Shown piece by piece: positions 11,369 through 21,836 of a DNA stretch of 64,000 nucleotides; the stretch's first letter is position 1; the number at the start of each line of letters is the position of its first letter. Made by a program: the position numbers and the translations under genes. This stretch comes from Anastatus disparis (taxonomy: Eukaryota; Arthropoda; Insecta; Hymenoptera; Eupelmidae). The stretch is taken from NCBI GenBank assembly GCA_017163975.1, contig JAFFSR010000016.1:1090001-1154000 (forward strand), read 5' to 3'. Below the pieces are notes generated by a model. That model was not told the origin of the DNA. It saw only the letters and a list, made by a program, of their open reading frames with translations, and did no database searches.

Positions 11369-11810
11369 TCAAGTCCTTATAAGTCTAGCAAATAGACGCA
11401 GTACTATGCACCGCATAATTGCTTGTATTTGGTTTTTTACACAAATTGCATATGTAGGTAGGGCGTTCCTGCGGTCTAGCAGAGCCGTGACATAACGGGT
11501 GCCTGTCCAAGAACAACAACTGATGTGTGTGTCGATATCTGGTCGTGATGTTATAGTTACAGTGTTCACATTTCGTCCAGGTATTGCTAGGTTCGTCTCG
11601 TCTTTGTCTTGTTCACATGGGTTCGGATGGTCGAGCAACATATTTATTTTTGGTATTTAATAGTGCGTCTTTAGCGTCTTGTTCTCGTAGAAATTGTACG
11701 TATCCGTATCTGTATGATAGCGGTCGTCCTCTCGTAATGGTTACGTAGTCTAACAGACTGAATTGTCGAAACGCTGAGGCTAAAGTCTTGATAGTATCTT
11801 TAGGCGTCAC
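11369..11810 (-). pseudogene. RRM-domain fragment
   Basis: The 11613-11810 frame contains an RNA-recognition-motif C-terminal half: a helix (TIKTLASAFRQF), then a strand, then RNP1-like RYGYVQF, then a second helix (REQDAKDALLN). The RNP2 strand is missing at the N-terminus. An overlapping frame (11369-11641) continues downstream with paired Cys and His codons in part, possibly a zinc-finger tail, so a frameshift probably separates them. The family is known for RNA binding. Whether this is a host retrocopy or part of a mobile element is not clear; all neighbours are mobile elements. Confidence 0.4.
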
Positions 11811-11978
11811 TTAACACAATAGTCGATTAAGGGTACAAAACACCTTTTTTTTTGGTCCCACCATCGAATTTGGGTTTATTGCTTATTTTATAGGAAATTT
11901 ACTGTAGAATAAGCTCCAACAAGTTTTTTTACCCTATCTCATTTAGTTTCGTTTTTATAAAGAAATTAGTAACTTGAT

Positions 11979-13136
11979 TTGACTTCTCCAAATAGTGCTG
12001 GACTGTCTGTTTCTGGTGATGGATCATGGAGAAAAATAGGATTTTTTTCATTACAAGGGCTAGCTAGTATCATCGGAAGCCAAACAGGCAAAGTTATAGA
12101 TGTTGCCATTAAAAATAGCTTCTGCGAAAGTTGTACTCTTTGGGAAAATAAACAAGGGACATCTGCTTATGAAGAATGGCAAGAGTCGCATGAACCAAAT
12201 TGTACAGCCAACCATCAAGGCAACGCTGGAAGCATGGAAGTGACAGGTGTTTGTGAAATGTTTGCAAGATCAGAAGAAAAATATGGTGTGAAATATGAAA
12301 GTTATATTGGAGATGGAGATTCCAAAGTTTTCAAAGAGATTTCTGAGTCTAAGCCATACGGGGACTCTGTTACTGTCAAAAAGAAAGAGTGCGTTGGTCA
12401 TGTCCAAAAGAGAATGGGAACTCGACTCAGAAATCTGAAGAAATCACTTGCTGGCAAGAAACTTAGCGATGGAAAATCTATCAGTGGAAGAGGTAGATTA
12501 ACAGCCCAAGTGATTGATCAGTTGACCTCTTATTATGGTAAAGCTATAAGAGATCACCCAGATTCTGTTCAGGACATGTCGAATGCAATCTGGGCTTCTT
12601 TCTACCATAAAAAATCAACGGACCAGCAGCCACAACATCAGTTATGCCCTGAAGGATCTGCCAGTTGGTGAAAATGGCAGAAAGCTAAGGCTCGAAATCA
12701 ACTTCAAAATTTCAAACATACACAAGGCATTCCATCTGCCATCATGGAGAAAATAAAACCAATCTAAGAAGATCTGACAAAACAAGATTTACTTGAAAGG
12801 TGTCTTGGTGGATATACGCAGAACTCCAATGAAAGTTTTAATAGTTCTGTATGGAAACTTGTTCCAAAAGCATCTTTCAGTGGCCTGTCAACTTTGAAAA
12901 TTGGTGTCTACACAGCTGTGACTTGTTTCAATGATGGACGAAATAGCTTTCTCAAAATTATGCAAAAGTTTGACATCGAACCTGGAAGTGCCTGTATTGA
13001 GTGGGTCAGGACTTCTGATGATAGAAGAATATTTCATGCAGAGAAACAGACTCAGTGTCACACGAAGGAAGCAAATACTCTAAAAAGAAAGGCTCGAATG
13101 CGTGTGGAGGATTTCTATGCTCCAGGTGCATATTGA
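11979..13136 (+). pseudogene. Mutator-like transposase, decayed
   Basis: Three consecutive stretches on one strand (11979-12671, then to 12893, then 12894-13136) read as one DDE transposase. Motifs in order are SVSGDGSWRK (first Asp), ESYIGDGDSKVFKEI (second Asp), KKECVGHVQKRMGTRLR, and TQNSNESFNSSVW (Glu). This is the pattern of the 'Mutator-like transposase domain' family common in insects. It would cut and rejoin transposon ends in the nucleus. Stops at 12669 and about 12766 kill it, and the N-terminus is absent or unrecognised. No inverted repeats were identified around it. The link to the TTAA-flanked MITEs here is attractive, because Kolobok-type elements use TTAA, but is unproven. Confidence 0.7.
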
Positions 13137-13540
13137 ATTCATGTAAGTATATAATTTTATTTATTATGACAAAAATAAATATAAATTTAACATATAAATT
13201 TTTATACTATTTGAAATATAAAATTTAAATAGAACTTTTTATTTTAAAATAAAATGTAAAATGATGACTTTATATTTAATGTTATTTTTTAGTTTTCAGA
13301 TGAATACAATCAATTCAAAAAGCTATCAGTTTTAAGGTGGATACGGATGGTTCAAGCAGCTAGCAGTGTGACAGTTAAGGTTAAGACTGTCAAAAAAAAT
13401 AAAAAGCTTTATTGTTACGACGAAAAAAAATGAGTATTAACAAAGTATCCTATAATAAGATAAATTATTATTATTGTTTATTTTACTAACTTATATCTTT
13501 TTGCATTCCAGCTTGATCGAGTCGAATAACAAGGTTCTTT

Positions 13541-13593
13541 TGCCTGGTATCTCTTTTCTATATTGAAGGCTAATATAAATAAGAGATACCAGG
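13541..13593. repeat. Short hairpin
   Basis: CCTGGTATCTCTT pairs with AAGAGATACCAGG across a short AT-rich loop. It is isolated and non-coding; origin unknown. Confidence 0.5.
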
Positions 13594-13696
13594 AAAAAAT
13601 TATTCTATAAAAGATAAGTACAGCATTAATAATTTTAAGATATAATAATTCAAAACTTTAAAGCTATTTTTCTCGAATAGTGAATTTTAAAAATTT

Positions 13697-14018
13697 TAGG
13701 TGCTGCCCCGTAAGATTTGAGCTGAACCGCTGGATGGATCTGACTTTTCCAAATTGATTTAACTTTAGTATTAGCATCATTCTTGCGTGAATGGAGGGTT
13801 TTGAAATTGAATGACTAGAAGTTGTTAAAACATCCAAAAATAAGGTAAAAAAATTAAAATTTATTTAATAAATTAATATTTTTGTTGAAAACTAAAAAAT
13901 TTTTTGTTTCTCAGGAATCCTCTTATTCTCGCGAGAATGATGCTAATACTGAAGTTAAATCAGTTTGGAAAAGTCAGATTCATCCAGCGGTTCAGGTTAA
14001 ATCTTACGGTGGAGCCAT
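13697..14018. mobile_element. Palindromic MITE (not TTAA type)
   Basis: Inverted arms start near GCCCCGTAAGATTTGAGCTG on the left and end near CAGGTTAAATCTTACGGTGG on the right, with about 100 bp of pairing (also AACTTTAGTATTAGCATCATT). The centre is AT-rich. The left arm continues GGATCTGACTTTTCCAAA. The target duplication is unclear, perhaps TA. No coding capacity. Confidence 0.7.
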
Positions 14019-14892
14019 TATAAGGACAAGAGTTTATCGAATGATTATGGGACTATAACTAAAGCAAAATGAGCTTATAAAAGCTTAAAATAAAGGTATT
14101 TTAGTCTACTGTTAAATATTATTTTCATTTACAAAGAATTTGATTAAATCCAATTATTACATTTGTTTTTTACTAGCAGGGGGAAAAGGTGTTTCGTGCC
14201 CTTAAGGTCAACGCGAGCGCTATTTGAATAAATTTTGGTAGTGGATTGGTCGGATATTGTCTTTTCAGTCAACTTCTGGGCAAATTTGTTGCAAATTTTG
14301 CTCGTTCCATTGATCATTGTCTTCAAGTTGCAACATTGCTAGCAACTTGTCATCATGAATCACGTCGTTTTGTTCGACCAATGAATATAGCTATATATCC
14401 TCGGTATTGAGGTAACTCCACTGAGAAGCTGTATTGGTAAGGTATGTAACGGTGCAGTATCTGAAATTATTTTCATTAGACTGCACTAGTAGTAACCATT
14501 CGCAATCCTTTGAGGTTGTGACGTCTGGTAAGGGCCTACAGATTTTACATATTAAACCGTATCTTTGATTGGTACATTCATGTAGGTAATCGTGATCGAA
14601 TTTTATATATTGTTTATTATTTTCATTCAGAGCCAAAAAGGCATGGATCGGCTTTACTTGAGCATAATCTATGTGTTGGTTTTTACATCATCACGTGGTC
14701 AAAGAGGGTACATACGATACAGCAGGTATGATTCCGCTTCTACCATGGGTAAGCATAGGAATACAATGAGTCACTTATTATCATACACAGCATCTATTTT
14801 AGAAATTCGAGCTATTTCTTCTGGTCGTATATGTTCTGTGGGCATGGAAAAATCCTAGTCAGTTGAATGTTCTTCATTTTCTTTACTTATTT

Positions 14893-14908
14893 GAGTAAGG
14901 AGTTTTGG
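14893..14908. repeat. SINE target-site duplication (left)
   Basis: GAGTAAGGAGTTTTGG is repeated with one change at 15395-15410 (GAGTAAGGAGTTTCGG), directly flanking the SINE. Confidence 0.85.
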
Positions 14909-15394
14909 TGAGCCGCGTGAGGTGGCTCAGGGGATAGAACATCCGACTCTCACGCAGAGGGCCGGGTTCAAATTCCGGTGAGGTCGGGATTTTTGTTCCA
15001 TTTTTCAATTTAAATATTGAAATTGAAGGGTATTTCGAGCTTACTGACACCGGGTGGACCACCTCCGAGAGACTTTTTCCGGTTTCAATAAAAACCGATA
15101 AAAGTCACTCGAGGGCCGGTAAGGCAGAACGCAACTGCTCTACTATTATAGTTAAGTCGGAACGTTCTGCTGAGTACGTGCTTAAGCTCCCGATGCGCTA
15201 AAAAGGATGGGTATGAGCAATGCTCCTCGCCTAAGCAGGCCTGCATGATCGAGCACACACCTACTGAAGTTAGGAAAATTGAGGTATGGTTTTGAACGCG
15301 AAAACACTGAAACACAAATGTGGTTGAGGTGTCACTTACTAGGCCAAATAGGCTGTAGGTGGGTAAACCCCAAAGATAGATAGATAGATAGATA
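14909..15394 (+). mobile_element. tRNA-derived SINE with GATA tail
   Basis: 486 bp. The head carries an A box (GGTGGCTCAGGGGAT) and a B box (GGTTCAAATTCC), with a T-arm that pairs (CCGGG / TCCGG). The body is GC-richer than its surroundings. The 3' end is (GATA)n at 15375-15394 rather than poly-A. It is bounded by a 16-bp target duplication, so it was copied in by LINE-type retrotransposition into the older envelope sequence. The single mismatch between duplications suggests a moderately recent insertion. A partner LINE with the same tail would be expected elsewhere in the genome. Confidence 0.85.
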
Positions 15395-16318
15395 GAGTAA
15401 GGAGTTTCGGAGTCAATAAATTTCCGGGTAATTTTCCTTGCAATGATGCCGTCGCTATGTCAACTAATTCTTTTATAGAGTCTTGGTTTAGCTCGAAGGT
15501 CATTGCTAATTGGTTGTGATATACGGTAGGGCGTCTTAGATACGAATCCTTTTGTTTTTCGTTGTCGACGATTTGTATAGTTTTCTCTAGATGTTTTAGT
15601 GCTCCAGCGTGATTATTTGTAACATTTTCTAGGTTATGTCCATTAGTTGAGATTATATGTGCCTTCTGGTTAGTCAGATTTATAATCTCCTTGTTGTCCT
15701 CGAGCACCTCGTTCAGATTTTTATGAGCATCTTATACCTTGTCTTCGGTTACTAGCCTAAAAAGGCTATTACTGAGGCTACCAATAAACTCCAGGAAAAC
15801 CACGGATCTTTTCATGGTGTGCTAGTTGTTACTGCTCCCTTTTCTGAGACGTGGTCTGGACAACAGGGCTTTTGCTTGTCGCTGCATATTTTGCAATTTA
15901 TCTTGTTTTGTCCATAGGGCAAATTTGAGGAGTATGAACAGTCTTTATTTGTATATTTCTTTATGCAGTCCTAGTAGGTGTCAACTGCGGGTTGTCGTTG
16001 GTCAATCAAGTTAGGCCAACAGCTTAATTTTACAAGTTGCTCATGACAATCGCTAAGTGCTCTGGTGGTGATGTTGGTTATATCCAGTCAAGCGACGATG
16101 GGGTTAGAGTCTATATGGATTAAAATTTTCTACTCAGCACGCTTAAGTCGTAGCATACCTATTTTCTCGTAATGAATTCCTGGATTAGTCTGCAGTACAG
16201 TCAGCTGATGTGATGAATATCCCATGGATTGGATAACACAGATATTGAGAATCATTTCAGTTGCTCTGATCTTCACGGCAAAGATGTGCTACCTGTAATA
16301 AAAATCATAGACTATTTT

Positions 16319-17192
16319 TTAGGCTGGTTCGATTCTGTCAATATGTTTCAGTATGGTTTCCCCTTCGGGGGTTTCCAGCAAGATGTCGTTATGCCCTATT
16401 AGTCCCGTCACCTTAAGAGGTGATAGGTAATATTTGTTGAATTTTGACGTTCTCGGTTCGTTTTTAACGTATACGTATTGACCTATTTTGGGTTGAAATA
16501 TTTTAACTTTGTGGTCATAGTATTCTTTCGAGAGCAATTTCTTCTCGTTCTGGTTTTGTCCAGCTATTAATTTCATTTCTCCTAGTCTGTTAATTAAATC
16601 GGAGAGGTACTGACTATAGGTTGCAAGCTCTTCTTCGGGTGGTATCTTTAAAGGAAAACGAGCGTTTTTTCCGTATACTAGCTTGAATGGCATGTAACCA
16701 GTTGATGTGTGTACACTGGTGTTGTATTAAAAAGCAACTAATGGAGTTAAACAGTCCCAGTCCTCATAGTGTTCCGAATACATTCATATAAAGTCCACCA
16801 GAGGGGCATGGCTTCGTTCTAACGCATTCGTCGTTTGCGGCCAATACGTCTGCTATGGTGGTTGTCTTTATGTTGGCAATAGGTACTACGATGATATATT
16901 TAGTTAATTGACATTGCATAGTCAGTAAGTGGCAGTTTCCAGAAGTCGTTACCTCTAGTTTTCCCTCAGTGTCAATGAAAACCTTGTCAAAACTGTCCGT
17001 AATTACCATTTGTGCTTTTTTAGTAATTCGGTCTATTTTATGCTCTTTACAGGTGGCGCAGGTACGTATATAGTCTAAGATGTTATTTCTTATACCAGGC
17101 CAGTAATAACGTTCTCTTACCTTTGCATATGTTTGATTTATTGTTTTATGCCCTGTTAAAAAAATCAGATGATAAATCACCTGATTTATCAT
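16319..17192 (-). pseudogene. Integrase of the endogenous retroelement
   Basis: The N-terminal zinc-binding half shows GHKTINQTYAKVRERYYWPG and CATCKEHK. The catalytic core starts with VFIDTEG (first Asp) and a following strand (LTKYIIVVPI). After ADVLAAND the sequence jumps directly to ALERSHAPL, so the part with the second Asp and the region before the Glu helix is deleted near 16820. A stop follows. The C-terminal half (16319-16693) is open and ends with a GPQ/LLE-like barrel. The family inserts cDNA into the host chromosome; this copy cannot. The zinc-binding start is separated from upstream sequence by the foldback insertion at 17172-17487. Confidence 0.8.
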
Positions 17193-17487
17193 GCCAAAAC
17201 ATCATGTAACGATTTTTTTGGTTTTCACGCTTTCAAACCATGCTTAGTCAATTATAAACAGTTTTTGAAAATTTTTGAAAATTTTGAACTTAGAAAATTT
17301 TTTAGATAATTTGGTCTTAGGAAAAATTTTAACTAATTTTACAAAAAAATTTCTAAGTTCAAAAATTTCAAAAATTTTCAAAAATTGTTTTAAATTGAGT
17401 AAGCATTGTATGGAACGGGTGAAAACCAAAAATATCAATAAACATGATGTTTTGGCATGATAAATCACCTAAGAAATCATGTGATTT
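17172..17487. mobile_element. Foldback element in integrase N-terminus
   Basis: Two arms of about 150 bp face each other. GATAAATCACCTGATTTATC and CATGCCAAAACATCATG on the left pair with CATGATGTTTTGGCATGATA and following bases on the right, and the inner parts are AAAATTTTTGAAAA-rich. The element splits the integrase start from the linker. Target duplication not resolved. Confidence 0.75.
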
Positions 17488-17565
17488 GTCACCTGATTGT
17501 TTTCACCAGGGTGCCCTCCTATCAAACTGTCGTAAAAAGTGGAAATTTTTTTTTCCCGTTGGTTT

Positions 17566-18144
17566 TCAGCAAGATATTCCGATTGACCATAGCATAGAGT
17601 TACTGTGATATCGGTATTTTGGAAAGCCTGGTGCTAAGTTATTGGTTACTTTGACTGCCTTGGGTATCCTTACAGATGTAATCTTTTTACTATGATGTAT
17701 ATGATATACATCATGATATACCTGTATGATGTATCGCAAGGTTTCTCGCAGGTCTTCGCAGTCTAACGTATCCTGTTCATAGTCCTTGACTACTAAAGAG
17801 AATACGAAATGTCGTTTATAAAGAACAATAATATCTCCTTTTTTGGGTCTTTGTCTTATGGCTTGGAATTCAGTGGCTTCTATGTCATTTAGCAGTTTAT
17901 TTACAGGGTCGTGACGATCACAGTCCCCTGAAATAGAATGGTCAATATTATCTCTAGTATATGTAAGGCAATGTCGAGTGGGCTTTATCCTGCATATTAC
18001 GTTGCTATTAAATATGTCTGATTTTCCTTCGCTGACCTCAAATGATGGTTGATCATCACTCCATGTCCAAGGGTTAGGTAACACTACCCCACTGGCATCT
18101 ACTGGTACTCTGGAATACTTAATTTGAATTGGACTTTCTGTCAC
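17566..18144 (-). pseudogene. Linker segment with possible macro-like domain
   Basis: A 192-codon frame between RNase H and integrase. After an N-terminal part without recognisable motifs it contains KKGDIIVLYKRHFVFSLVVK, then a long helix (LRETLRYIIQVYHDVY), then a strand (KKITSVRIPKAVK). The strand-helix-strand order with 'hVFxLVxK' and 'hxSxRIxK' resembles the C-terminal half of macro-domain-like segments that I recall from some insect gypsy polyproteins. The catalytic or ligand loop of a true macro domain is not obvious. If correct it would bind an ADP-ribose-type ligand or be a structural relic. The identity is tentative. Confidence 0.4.
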
Positions 18145-18149
18145 TTTAG

Positions 18150-19597
18150 GTATTGGTTATAGTTTGGATAACAAATTGGATCTTTTGATTGTCCTTAGAG
18201 TACTGTTATGTCACGGAGCAGAGGGTCGCACACTGGGAGTAGTTGATAGAGCTCTTTCCAGTGGTCTTGGAATGATTGAGACGTCTAAATTGTCCTCGAT
18301 GTCTGCGTCTTCAGAGCTTTCTTCCTCTGATTGATTTCGATCAGTCATGATTTTCTCTATAGTTTGTTGTGCATAACTCACAACATCATGCGTACTCGCT
18401 AATGGAGGCAGTATGTTAAGAGGCATATCAGTAACAGTTAGTTCTAACTCATCCCATGCGGCTATGCTTTTAGTAGATTTTGCTGATGTTTTAGCTGGTT
18501 GTCCTTTACAAATTTCTGCTTATCCTAGTTCACTTGCTCTTTGGTCTATTTTCTTACGTTGAGAGGGAGTTGGTTCCTCATCTTCAAAGAAATAGTCAGG
18601 CCATGGCCTAGTGGGTGAGTCTGTATTTTTCTCTACAACAAGCCAGTATCCGGTGTTATAAAAGTGATCTTGGAGGAGTTTCTCTAATCGCTCAGATTTG
18701 AACTGGCAATCATGCTTTATCCGTTGTTTATCAGCAGTTGTAAGAGTGGAGGTGCCTATTGGTATGGTTACTTGTTCCGATTGTTTATCCTAATAATAGC
18801 TAGATTCATTTATCCCCGTTGAAGACATCAATGTTTGTGATATGGTTCCCTCCTTGTCTCATAAGTCAGAGAAGTTGATCTTTGATATATCTGGATCTAA
18901 AGTGGGGTTGGTGCATTTATCCGGCATAGAAATATTTTTGATCGCATTCAACAATCTGTCCTCTGGTTCTCCATCAGTGCCTTTGCTCATGTCACTCAGT
19001 GGAACTGCTTTCATTCAAATGATACGTGGGTCGGGAAGTTCGTCTGATTCATGACTATCAAGCGCGCTTATTGATCTTGTAATGGAGGTCGCTTTTCGGT
19101 AAATGAGGTCCCAGGCTCGCTTTCAGTATCTGATGCAAGCGTCGGTTTGCGTTTAGTCAATCGTTTACTTTTACTGGAGATTAAATCATTAGGAGTTATT
19201 CGTTTAGTACTGTCATTGCTAGATAAGTTGGGTGGGGTCGAATCCAACTAGTTTCAGTTATCCATCCTTGTTGTACTCTAATTGTTGTTTTCGGAGGTGT
19301 TATTCGCTTTAATCTTGTTCGCTGTGCTATTACACTATGTTCAAGCTCCGGTGAAGCACGTTTAGCAAGAGGTCCTGGTGGTCTTTCCTGTCTCTTTGGT
19401 ACTACTGGTGGTGATGTTGAGATGTTTTCTGTACTAGTGATTGGTAGTTTAATTTCAGCTGGGGGCTCGTCAGTTCTGGCAACTGGTATTTCATCAAGGG
19501 TTGTTATACCCTTCTCATCTAAAATCATAATTCTCAATTTAGGCAATAAGTCGTTTATCTCTTGCTCTGTTAATTCTCTCACAGGATTCTGAGACAA
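18150..19597 (-). pseudogene. Acidic and Pro-rich linker between RNase H and integrase
   Basis: In pieces: 19196-19597 begins LSQNPVRELTEQEINDLLPK, the tail of RNase H, and turns into a Pro/Ser/Thr-rich region. 18530-18660 has a polar stretch including WLVVEKNTDSPTRPWPDYF. 18211-18426 is acidic (EEESSEDADIEDN). Stops and frameshifts separate the pieces. With the macro-like part the linker is about 2 kb (roughly 680 codons), far longer than the usual short tether. No other domain is recognised. Confidence 0.5.
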
Positions 19598-19990
19598 AGC
19601 ATCGTCATTAGAGTTTAGTTGTACCGGAATTTATAGGTGTAATCAGTTAACTTCATCATCTACAGCATTAATCTCTGTCCTGGATCCTTTTGATTATGCA
19701 TCCAATTCAGCAGCTCGTGATCTGCTTGGAGTATGAATTTCTTACTTAAAAGATAGTGTTGCTGGACACAACTCGTCCGTTGTACAATAATTTTTCTTGG
19801 CATTATTCAACAAGCGAGATAAATAAGCCACTGGATGATCAAATCCATCCTTTTCTTGGCTTAGGACAGCTCATCCATATCCTATTGCATAGTCAGAAGC
19901 GTCTGTAGTCAAAGTCAAATTTTGTCGAAATCTGGAAAAATTAGGATCAGTGATTTTATGACGTGTCCCTTCAAGGTCTGAAAACCTTTT
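19560..19990 (-). pseudogene. RNase H remnant
   Basis: LTTDASDYAIGYG (first catalytic Asp, as TDAS) lies near 19880-19920, followed by YLSRLLNNAKKNY and a Glu. The last conserved Asp is in DALSQNPV near 19590. At least three stops interrupt it. It follows RT directly, as in all gypsy pol genes. Confidence 0.75.
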
Positions 19991-20004
19991 TCTTGTTTAT
20001 CTCC

Positions 20005-20900
20005 TTATTTAAATTCTGTATCTTTGTTTAGTAAGTTAGACAGAGGTCTAGCTATTTCTGAAAAATCTTGGATAAAACGTCTATAATATCCTGCTAGTCC
20101 TAGAAACCGTCGTACCTTTTCAGGAGGTTTCGGAATGGGAAAGTCTCGTACAACCTTGATCTTTCCAGGATCAGGCTCGATTCGCTTTTCACTGATTATA
20201 TGTCCTAGAAAGATTACTTCCTTTCTCGAAAATTCTACCTTTTTAGATTGTGGCACTAGATTAGCCGATCTAACTCAGTCAATGAACTTTTTAGTCTTTT
20301 GGTCATGTTCTTGGAGGTCTTTAGATAAATTATGGTATCGTCTAGGTATACCAGCATCTCTGTATTCTGTAATCCTAGTGATATCTTATCAGCAAGGCGT
20401 TGAAAGGTCGCAGAAGCCCCTTTAAGGCCTTCCGGAAGGCGTGTGAACTAATAAAGACCGTTGGAGGTAGTAAAAGCACTCTTCCAGCAATCGTTCTTAT
20501 GTAATGGTAGCTGTTGATACCCATGAGCCAAATCGAAGATCGAATAATACACGGATTCTCCTAGTTGATCTGATATGTCAGTAATGTTGGGTGATGGGTA
20601 GACGTCGCCTATGGTCTTTTTATTTAAGTTACAGAAGTCAATTACCATCCACCCGTATTTGTCTGGTTTCTTTGGAACAATAACTACTGGGTTGTTTGAT
20701 GTTAACCAAGAAGGTTCTATTACTCTATCTTTGACTCTACTACTCTAGCTTTTCTGCTATCTCGACTTTTATTACTTGTTTATGTATTGGCGAGTGCCTA
20801 TAGTGCTTGGTATTAATAAGCATGTCCTCAACTGCTAACAAGTTCTATACGTGTCTCTTTTCTTCGTGATTTAAATGATTCATAGTCATGGTTTCGATTA
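20005..20900 (-). pseudogene. Reverse transcriptase of the endogenous retroelement
   Basis: 20448-20648 has MVIDFCNLNKKTIGDVYPSP and SIFDLAHGYQQL, which is motif A with its Asp. Around 20340 lies LVYLDD, the YxDD catalytic motif, in a shifted frame. 20005-20256 has VIFLGHIISEKRI and GLAGYYRRFIQDFS, the RT thumb and connection. Stops and a frameshift near 20450 break it. In order and spacing it is a normal Ty3/gypsy RT. Confidence 0.85.
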
Positions 20901-21129
20901 GTTTTTGTACCCTTTAGTATGGATTTGTAAAGCGTGGTTGATCTTCTTCAGAGTTAGCATCCGAGTTGAAATCTGGATCTACATACTCGAACGGTAGAAT
21001 TTTTCGAGGGTCTATGCTAATGAAAGCGTCATCCTCACTAGCGTTGATGGCCATTACTCTATATACGCCATTATCATTAGTAATAAGCCCTTCTTCGATT
21101 ATCACTTGGTTATTGTCCACATCGAATCA

Positions 21130-21819
21130 TTATAGATATCCTTCTTTGAGGTCTGTCTCGAAAAGTTTTATTTTTAAAACCTGTCTACTTCTTTTCTTTA
21201 TGCAATGCTGTGTCAACTGCTTGTCTGTAGGAATATATAGCATGTCGAAGTTGGGATTGCTTGGATATTCCATTGAGCTACCCTGGGTTGCATTATCAGT
21301 GTAGTTTAGTTCATTTTGCTCCTGATTGATGTAAGGTATGGGATGCATAGCACCTCCGAAAATCACGAGCGCTTGGTTATAGTACAAAATTTCTGCATCT
21401 TCTTCTTTGAGATATTTTCTTCCTATGAGTCCATCTTGTTCAATAGGAAAAGTCGGCACTACTAAATGGAACTTTACTAGTTTCTTTCATAAAGTTAGCC
21501 AAATTGTACCATAAGTCTCAACACATTCATTGGTTATTCTACTGAGTTCGGTACTCCTTGTGGGATCATATGATAAGTCGTCCCGTACAGCTGTACACTT
21601 TAGAAGGTTTACAGCCGCACCATTGTCTATCATAAACGTCATCCATGGGTTTCTTCCTTCAGTTACATGAAGTCTGATGGCGGTTGGTTCCTCTAGTTTG
21701 CCATCGCTGTCAGCAAGTCCTTTATACGCGGATACTCTGACGCGGTTTCGTTCATCAACATCACTGGAGCAGAGTTCTGCTTGGTCGGTGGTTTCTGTGC
21801 ATTGTAATTTGCAGTCCAT
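21130..21819 (-). pseudogene. Retropepsin-type protease region
   Basis: The protease active site reads FMIDNGAAVNLLK, so the usual D-T-G has become D-N-G. It continues after a stop near 21487 as a beta-rich stretch with LIGRKYL. The 20914-21120 frame downstream is the start of the RT polyprotein region. Cleavage of Gag-Pol would be the role; the Asn and the stop argue against activity. Confidence 0.65.
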
Positions 21820-21836
21820 GATGAGATTTAAGCAGG

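Larger units (their letters stand above)
14144..15840 (-). pseudogene. env: F-type envelope remnant of endogenous retroelement
   Basis: Reading from 15840 downward, a basic Lys-Arg site is followed by a hydrophobic segment containing FIGSLSNSLF, the arrangement of insect retroviral and baculovirus F-like envelope proteins. Then comes a heptad-rich ectodomain (15411-15707), interrupted by the SINE at 14909-15394. Beyond it are further ectodomain pieces at 14640-14850 and 14391-14636 with scattered Cys. Several stops are present, and no intact transmembrane anchor is seen before 14144. In living relatives the protein mediates particle entry; this copy cannot be functional. The family call rests on pattern and position after integrase. 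Confidence 0.65.
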
